Positions 7,882 through 11,557 of a stretch of DNA of 11,557 nt are shown here, piece by piece. Under the pieces are notes generated by a model that was not told the DNA's origin, made no database searches, and was given only the letters and a program-made list of their open reading frames with translations. The DNA comes from JAZGGS01 sp963749485. GTDB lineage: Bacteria > Bacteroidota > Ignavibacteria > Ignavibacteriales > Ignavibacteriaceae. Position numbers and translations under genes: made by a program. Numbering within the stretch: the stretch's first letter is position 1; each line of letters starts with the position of its first letter. Location: positions 1 to 11,557 of the forward strand of contig CAVVMV010000041.1 of NCBI GenBank assembly GCA_963749485.1, written 5' to 3'.

Positions 7882-9409
7882 TAATACCATCTTTTTAGTT
7901 TTAACATTATCCCCCGATTGGAGTTTATAGAAATACACCCCGGCTGAAAGTTGTTCAGCAACAAATACAACTGAGTAGCTACCGGCAGTTTTTTCTTCAT
8001 CAACTAATATTGCAATTTCATTTCCAAGTATATCATAAACTTTTAATTGCACATTATGGAGTGAGTTGCTAATTCCATCATGTTTATTGAGCGATTCAGT
8101 GAATCGCTCTACATCTGGAATTGAGAATTCTATAGTTGTTCCCCGGTTTCCGCCAAAGGCGGATCCGCCTCCGGCGGAAAATGGATTCGGAAAATTCTGA
8201 TAAAGATCAAAACCTTCCGGCACATTCAAATTATTAATTTCAATACCTGCAGCTGAAGATGGGAAAAAGTATTTTAGCATGTTATCAATTGTTGCCCGCC
8301 ACAAACCCCAGCTGTGTCCTTCCGGTAATTCGAGCCAATCCAGTTCATATCCTTTTGATATTAAAGAATCACGAAAATCTTGCATATTCTGACTAAGCCC
8401 CTCATAACTGCCCCAAATTGAACTCCATTTAATATCTCTAAATTCGCCCGTGGTAATTAACGTAAAAGCTTCGTAATTGTTTGGTTGAAATGCGCCCGAA
8501 TGTACACCGCACAAACCAAAAACATCAGGATGATTATAAGAGATCAATGCAGAAATATTACCTCCGTACGAAGGACCCATTACCAGTCTTTGTTTCGGAT
8601 CTACCTTTGTGCTGTAAATACTATCGATGAACGGAACCAGTTCTTCTACAAAAAATAATCTGTATTGATTTCTCTTGCTGAATGCATATTCTTCATTCCT
8701 GTTATTTGGTTTTACAAATACTGCAATCAAAGGTTCTATTTTATTACTATCAATAAGATTATCTAAAACATTTGCAGCGCTTGCAAGTGTAACGTATTCA
8801 AAACCATCCTGAAAATAAACTGCAGGATAAGTTGATGCATTATTATATCCCGGTGGCAGGTAAATTTTTAGCTGATGAGTTGCATTCAGATTTGTGCTGA
8901 ATATTGATTTATCTTCAATTGTACCATGATCTATGTTTGGATTATATTCAATCTCCCACGGTTGCACATATTCAGGCATTGCCAGTTCAGAGTTTGGTCC
9001 AAATCCACCCGAAACTGTATTTGGATTTTCAGGATCAAGTATCCAGCTGCTGCCGTTTAATACAAATTTATAATCGAGCCGTGCGTTCAGTTCAAAATCT
9101 TTTGAGTGATACCAGAAATTTGTAAGAACTAAATTTGCCATTGGCGCAGAATTTTGGTTCCAGCCATTAAAATCACCCGGTACATTTACTGAACTGACTG
9201 AACCGATGTAAATAAAGTTAGCAGTATTATTCTCAATGAATGGAATACCCTCTGCTCTTGCTACTGTCATAAAACTATCTATCACCGCTGCTTTTGCACT
9301 GGAATCAGGAAGAGAATTTACCCTATTTATAAAATCCTGGAACTGGTTTTGGGAAAATATCTGATGGGGAAAATAGTGCAAGCAAAATTATTGTGATAAT
9401 GGTTTTCAT
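7873..9409 (-). CDS. Secreted CBM48-like/esterase protein with T9SS sorting domain (start frameshifted)
   Basis: The uninterrupted frame begins at a non-ATG codon at 9381 (502 residues to the stop). A better start is the ATG at 9409, encoding the signal-peptide-like MKTIITIILLALFS. That frame joins the main one as LFSHQIFSQNQF if one C is removed from the CCCC (GGGG on plus, 9366-9369), giving 511 residues. Numbered in the 502-residue frame: a CBM48/E-set-like domain at about 45-130 with VPGDFNGW; an esterase (Fes/EstD-like alpha/beta hydrolase, PF00756 type) at about 150-375 with nucleophile S271 in MGPSYGG and H356 in EGHSWGLWR; then a T9SS type A sorting domain at 393-502 starting LYQNFPNPF and ending KKMVLLK. 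Inference: secreted by the type IX system to the cell surface or medium, hydrolysing an ester, possibly carbohydrate-linked. The PNPF linker carries an unusual Gly-rich insert made by a DNA palindrome. Confidence 0.88.
8147..8180. repeat. Double-hairpin GC-rich palindrome inside the esterase gene
   Basis: The element consists of two tandem hairpins, CCGCC-AAA-GGCGG and CCGCC-TCC-GGCGG, joined by AT. The centre is a perfect 12-bp palindrome (GGCGGATCCGCC, 8158-8169), and the outer arms TTTCCGCC and GGCGGAAA also pair, so the whole could form a cruciform. It is read in frame by the esterase as part of SAGGGSAFGGNRG. Its GC content stands out sharply from the surrounding AT-rich gene, which suggests an inserted dispersed palindromic element. 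Confidence 0.7.
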
Positions 9410-9524
9410 AACTCACATTCCGTGCTGCTGTTTATAATAATTTACTTTCAACTTTAAACTTATAACAGATAACCATTTCATCAAAATCTTTTCCCACATT
9501 CCAAAAACCAGCAGAGTTTTAACA

Positions 9525-9613
9525 ACATTATTGATATTACATACATTTTGATTTAATTTACAATAGCAAATATGTAAGCCCCTTTCTGAGTAACTACAAT
9601 ACTGGCTGGGGAA
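9525..9613 (+). repeat. Dispersed repeat, copy B (upstream of HNH gene)
   Basis: Same-orientation partner of 6572-6658 (about 80 percent identity over the first 61 bases, counted by hand). Copy B is followed at once by two hairpins that copy A lacks. Copy B reads IYNSKYVSPF where copy A reads IYYCKYVNPF, but neither frame stays open far upstream, so a coding origin is uncertain. Confidence 0.6.
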
Positions 9614-9614
9614 C

Positions 9615-9635
9615 ATGCATACCGCAGGTATGTGT
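9615..9635. repeat. Short hairpin with 3-base loop
   Basis: The arms ATGCATACC (9615-9623) and GGTATGTGT (9627-9635) form a 9-bp stem (two G-T pairs) around loop GCA. There is no T run, so it is not a typical terminator. It has the same tight 3-base-loop design as the hairpin at 9657 and those at 8147. Confidence 0.45.
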
Positions 9636-9656
9636 CCTGATTTGGTGGAGAAACTT

Positions 9657-9676
9657 GCCCCGCCACAGGCGTGGGC
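9657..9676. repeat. GC-rich hairpin with 3-base loop
   Basis: GCCCCGCC (9657-9664) pairs with GGCGTGGGC (9668-9676) around loop ACA. This makes an 8-bp stem with one bulged T. It is GC-rich in an AT-rich spacer and resembles dispersed palindromic elements more than a terminator, since no T run follows. Confidence 0.45.
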
Positions 9677-9787
9677 GTAGCCGGTGATGAATTTCAAAAA
9701 GTTAAAGATTTAATAGTGATACTAAATATTGCATTATGATTATACATTAAAAATGAAGTGTAATATTGTGTAATGTCTTAAGATCAT

Positions 9788-10432
9788 ATGAATGAAAAAT
9801 GTATATATTGTGGTAACAAAAAAGCAATTGAGAAAGACCATATCCCTCCAAAAAGTTTTTTTGCCCGACCGCGACCATCAAACTTAATAACTGTACCTAG
9901 TTGTTCGAATTGCAATAGAGAATTTGGGAAAAAAGATGAAATAGTTAGAAATCTGTTGACATCTTTAGATACCACGGAAATTCATCCTGCAGTAATAAAT
10001 CAGTTGGCTGAAAAAAGAAATAGATCGTTATCACGAAATGGTGGCATACATTCCTTAAAATTTCTTTTGGAAAATATGGAACAAATTGATAGATATTCAG
10101 ATGCTGGTAAATATATAGGGAAATTTCCAGCTTATAATTTAGATTCAAGTATCGTTGGCCAATTCCTTGAAAGAATTGCTCGCGGATTATTGTTTCATAA
10201 CAACAATATTGGTTATGGTGACTATAGTTTCGAATGGAAAATGGCTCCGACGGAAAAAACGTATGAAAGCATGTCGGATGAGCTTAAAAGATTTTTGGGT
10301 TCTGGAACTTACGAATATTTCGGTGATGGGATATTTGGCTATGCTGGATATACTTGGCCAGGTAAGCCCAGATCATTATGGATAATGAATTTTTATAGCG
10401 GAATAGAATTTATGGTGATTGTCAGAGACTAG
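9788..10432 (+). CDS. HNH-endonuclease-like protein
   Basis: The 214-residue intact protein has an N-terminal zinc-bound HNH-type module: CIYCG (C5, C8), KDHIPPKSFF (D17, H18), SNLITVPSC (N32, C39) and NCNREF (C42, N43). The order CxxC, DH, NL, CxxCN is that of HNH nucleases with a structural zinc. The remaining 160 residues (about 55-214) are not recognised. They are rich in aromatic residues and end with the beta-like SLWIMNFYSGIEFMVIVRD. HNH proteins act in defence, homing or repair, but nothing here decides which, and no methylase or second defence gene is adjacent. It begins an accessory run of small genes. Confidence 0.75.
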   Translation: MNEKCIYCGNKKAIEKDHIPPKSFFARPRPSNLITVPSCSNCNREFGKKDEIVRNLLTSLDTTEIHPAVINQLAEKRNRSLSRNGGIHSLKFLLENMEQIDRYSDAGKYIGKFPAYNLDSSIVGQFLERIARGLLFHNNNIGYGDYSFEWKMAPTEKTYESMSDELKRFLGSGTYEYFGDGIFGYAGYTWPGKPRSLWIMNFYSGIEFMVIVRD

Positions 10433-10529
10433 TAAGGCAAATAATATCAGAAACAACCTGAATAAAGACTTATTTCTACGATATGCAGATTTTCGGGTTC
10501 AGTTCATGAATCAATCCTAAGGAGAATGA

Positions 10530-10949
10530 ATGGATCAGTTAGTATTAACAGACAAAAATCAATTCCCGACTGAAGAAGTTATTTTTTCACATATCGGAAA
10601 ATCTAAAGTTATTTGGGAATCTTTTTTCAAACACATTCACATAAATCATCCCGATTTTTCTGAACAGTGGAAATACTACAACGATGGCAAAAGCTGGCTA
10701 TTAAAAGTTACCAGAAAGGCAAAAACAATATTTTGGGTTTCTATTATCCAGAACTCGTTTAAATTAGGTTTTTACTTCGGTGATAAAGCTGAACCTGCTA
10801 TTATGGAAAGTTCGATTTCAGATAAACTAAAAAAACAGTTTAAAGACGGAAAAAGATTTGGAAAAATTCGTGGGCTTACTCTCTTAATGAACAACAAAAA
10901 AAATATGGAGTTTGCCAAAGAAATAATATCAATAAAAATGAAATTATAA
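10530..10949 (+). CDS. DUF3788 family protein
   Basis: A 139-residue soluble protein preceded by a clear AAGGAG ribosome site (10519-10524), which decides the ATG at 10530 over the out-of-frame ATG at 10526. Family-like features are an N-terminal LTDKNQFPTEEVIFSHIG, a central EQWKYYNDGKSWLLKVTRKA, TIFWVSI, and LGFYFGDKAEPAI. This is the layout of DUF3788 (recognised from memory of the family). The molecular role of DUF3788 is not established. It lies about 100 bp after the HNH gene on the same strand, and that spacer holds nothing recognised. Confidence 0.7.
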   Translation: MDQLVLTDKNQFPTEEVIFSHIGKSKVIWESFFKHIHINHPDFSEQWKYYNDGKSWLLKVTRKAKTIFWVSIIQNSFKLGFYFGDKAEPAIMESSISDKLKKQFKDGKRFGKIRGLTLLMNNKKNMEFAKEIISIKMKL

Positions 10950-10968
10950 AATATTTTAAGGTAAATTA

Positions 10969-11086
10969 TTGAAAACAAATATAATCCTTTAGAATGGCTG
11001 GAGATAGGTTATAAAGTATTACGGATAAAGAGATTACTGGTAAATTTGAAATGATAGAGCAGTTGATATATGAGAAGAATAATTAA
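10969..11086 (+). CDS. Possible small protein, about 39 residues, with frame breaks
   Basis: Beginning 19 bp after the DUF3788 stop, one frame reads NKYNPLEWLEIGYKVLR and another continues DKEITGKFEMIEQLIYEKNN to the TAA at 11084-11086. One missing G at 11023-11024 joins them. A TTG start at 10969 with one missing A would complete it as MKNKYNPLEWLEIG and onward, with AAGG about seven bases upstream. The joined peptide is protein-like, but two corrections are needed for 39 residues, so this is tentative. No family is recognised. Confidence 0.35.
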
Positions 11087-11114
11087 TAAGTTACATGCCG
11101 AACTGATAACTGTC

Positions 11115-11138
11115 AACCTGCCTGCCGTCAGGCAGGTT
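11115..11138. repeat. Perfect 10-bp palindrome with 4-base loop
   Basis: AACCTGCCTG (11115-11124) and CAGGCAGGTT (11129-11138) are perfect inverted arms around CCGT. It lies between the small ORF and the SRPBCC gene. No T run follows on the plus strand, so a dispersed palindromic element is more likely than a terminator. CCTGCCTG-type palindromes recur in related genomes (from memory, not checked). Confidence 0.65.
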
Positions 11139-11181
11139 CGGTATAAGTATAAGTTAGCTTAATTTAACATTGGAGATAAGA

Positions 11182-11557
11182 ATGATAGTAAGGGTAGACA
11201 TCAAAATAGATAGATCAAAGGAATCAGTGTGGAGGGCAATAACGGATATTGAAAATTGGCAGAGTATGATTTCAAGCATAATGAAAATAGATATTTTAAA
11301 TAAGCCGGAACGGAGGACTTTGTTGGTTCGAAGTGGGAAGAAACAAGGGAGATGTTCGGAAAAGAGGCGATGGAAACTATGTGGATCACTGATTCGGAGG
11401 TGAACGAATACTATGCGCACGGGCGGAGAGCCACGGATCGGTTTATATAACCAAGTTGAGTTTAAAATCGATTGATAATAGCACCGTGTTGACAATGTCA
11501 TTTAATGGAATCCCACAATCTATTATTGCAAAGGTACTTTCATTTGTAATAGGCCCT
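11182..11557 (+). CDS. SRPBCC-fold (START/Bet v1-like) protein, partial, two frameshifts
   Basis: The ATG at 11182 follows GGAG at 11172-11175. The protein reads VDIKIDRSKESVWRAITDIE and then KIDILNKPE, the usual opening of the SRPBCC ligand-binding fold. Two missing bases must be supplied. One A near 11309-11311 lets the sequence continue as TEDFVGSKWEETREMFGKEA and METMWITDSEVNEYYA. One base near 11415-11421 lets it continue as RAESHGSVYITKLSLKSIDN and then VLTMSFNGIPQ to the window end. The DFVGSKWEETR...FGKEA...W and RAESHG motifs fit this small-ligand/coenzyme Q-binding-like family. The ligand is unknown. The 3' end lies beyond 11557. Confidence 0.75.

Larger units (their letters stand above)
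9410..9787. other. Divergent intergenic spacer between esterase and HNH genes
   Basis: This 378-bp spacer must carry the promoters for both divergent genes, but I see no clear promoter consensus. It holds dispersed repeat copy B (9525-9613), two short hairpins (9615-9635 and 9657-9676), and an AT-rich tail before the HNH start. A 94-codon minus-strand frame crosses it but runs through the repeat and hairpins and does not look like a protein. Confidence 0.6.

Noticed and set aside
9413..9697. 94-codon minus-strand frame in the esterase-HNH spacer
   Set aside because: It runs through repeat copy B and two hairpins, and its Cys/Tyr-rich product does not look like a protein.
1..11557. CRISPR array, tRNA, rRNA or intact insertion sequence
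   Set aside because: No regularly spaced repeats, cloverleaf, rRNA-like blocks or transposase motifs were seen on either strand.

Overview
The window looks like a low-GC genome of the Bacteroidota/Chlorobi superphylum, most likely an Ignavibacteria-type lineage (inference). The evidence is a C-terminal type IX secretion sorting domain with the LYQNFPNPF entry motif and a YDILGNE...SAGVYFYKL core, plus AT-rich intergenic DNA and a ferredoxin-dependent 2-oxoacid oxidoreductase related to those of anaerobes. The weak promoter and ribosome-binding signals fit this group.

Layout from left to right. (1) 1-600: the edge of a possible minus-strand gene and a small four-cysteine protein broken by one base. 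(2) 603-3262: a plus-strand operon for the gamma, alpha and beta parts of a 2-oxoacid:ferredoxin oxidoreductase (KorAB type). (3) 3374-5487: a long-form YeiH-family transporter followed closely by a small membrane protein. (4) 5505-6418, minus strand: a Tat-exported metallo-beta-lactamase-fold hydrolase. (5) 6758-7881: a GNAT-like acyltransferase protein. (6) 7873-9409, minus strand: a secreted CBM48-like/esterase/T9SS-sorting protein, convergent with and overlapping the GNAT gene. (7) 9788-11557: an accessory stretch with an HNH-nuclease-like gene, a DUF3788 gene, a possible very small gene, and the start of an SRPBCC-domain gene that runs off the window.

The dominant unusual property is the number of single-base reading-frame breaks. 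I find about ten in 11.5 kb, mostly at or next to short homopolymers. They affect the small Cys protein, korB (twice), the MBL C-terminus, the GNAT gene, the esterase signal peptide, the SRPBCC gene (twice), a small ORF near 11 kb, and probably the gamma/alpha Kor junction. In each protein, restoring one base recovers a continuous sequence that matches family expectation. The simplest reading is uncorrected indels in the assembly rather than many dying genes. An annotator should treat these entries as whole genes with frame errors.

Apart from the genes there is a dispersed-repeat layer. About 87 bp is repeated upstream of both the GNAT and HNH genes. A GC-rich double hairpin lies in frame inside the T9SS linker of the esterase. 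Two short hairpins lie in the esterase-HNH spacer, and a perfect 10-bp palindrome precedes the SRPBCC gene. I see no rRNA, tRNA, CRISPR array or intact mobile element, and no clear new multi-gene system. The best candidates for unexplored biology are the YeiH plus small membrane protein pair and the repeat elements.
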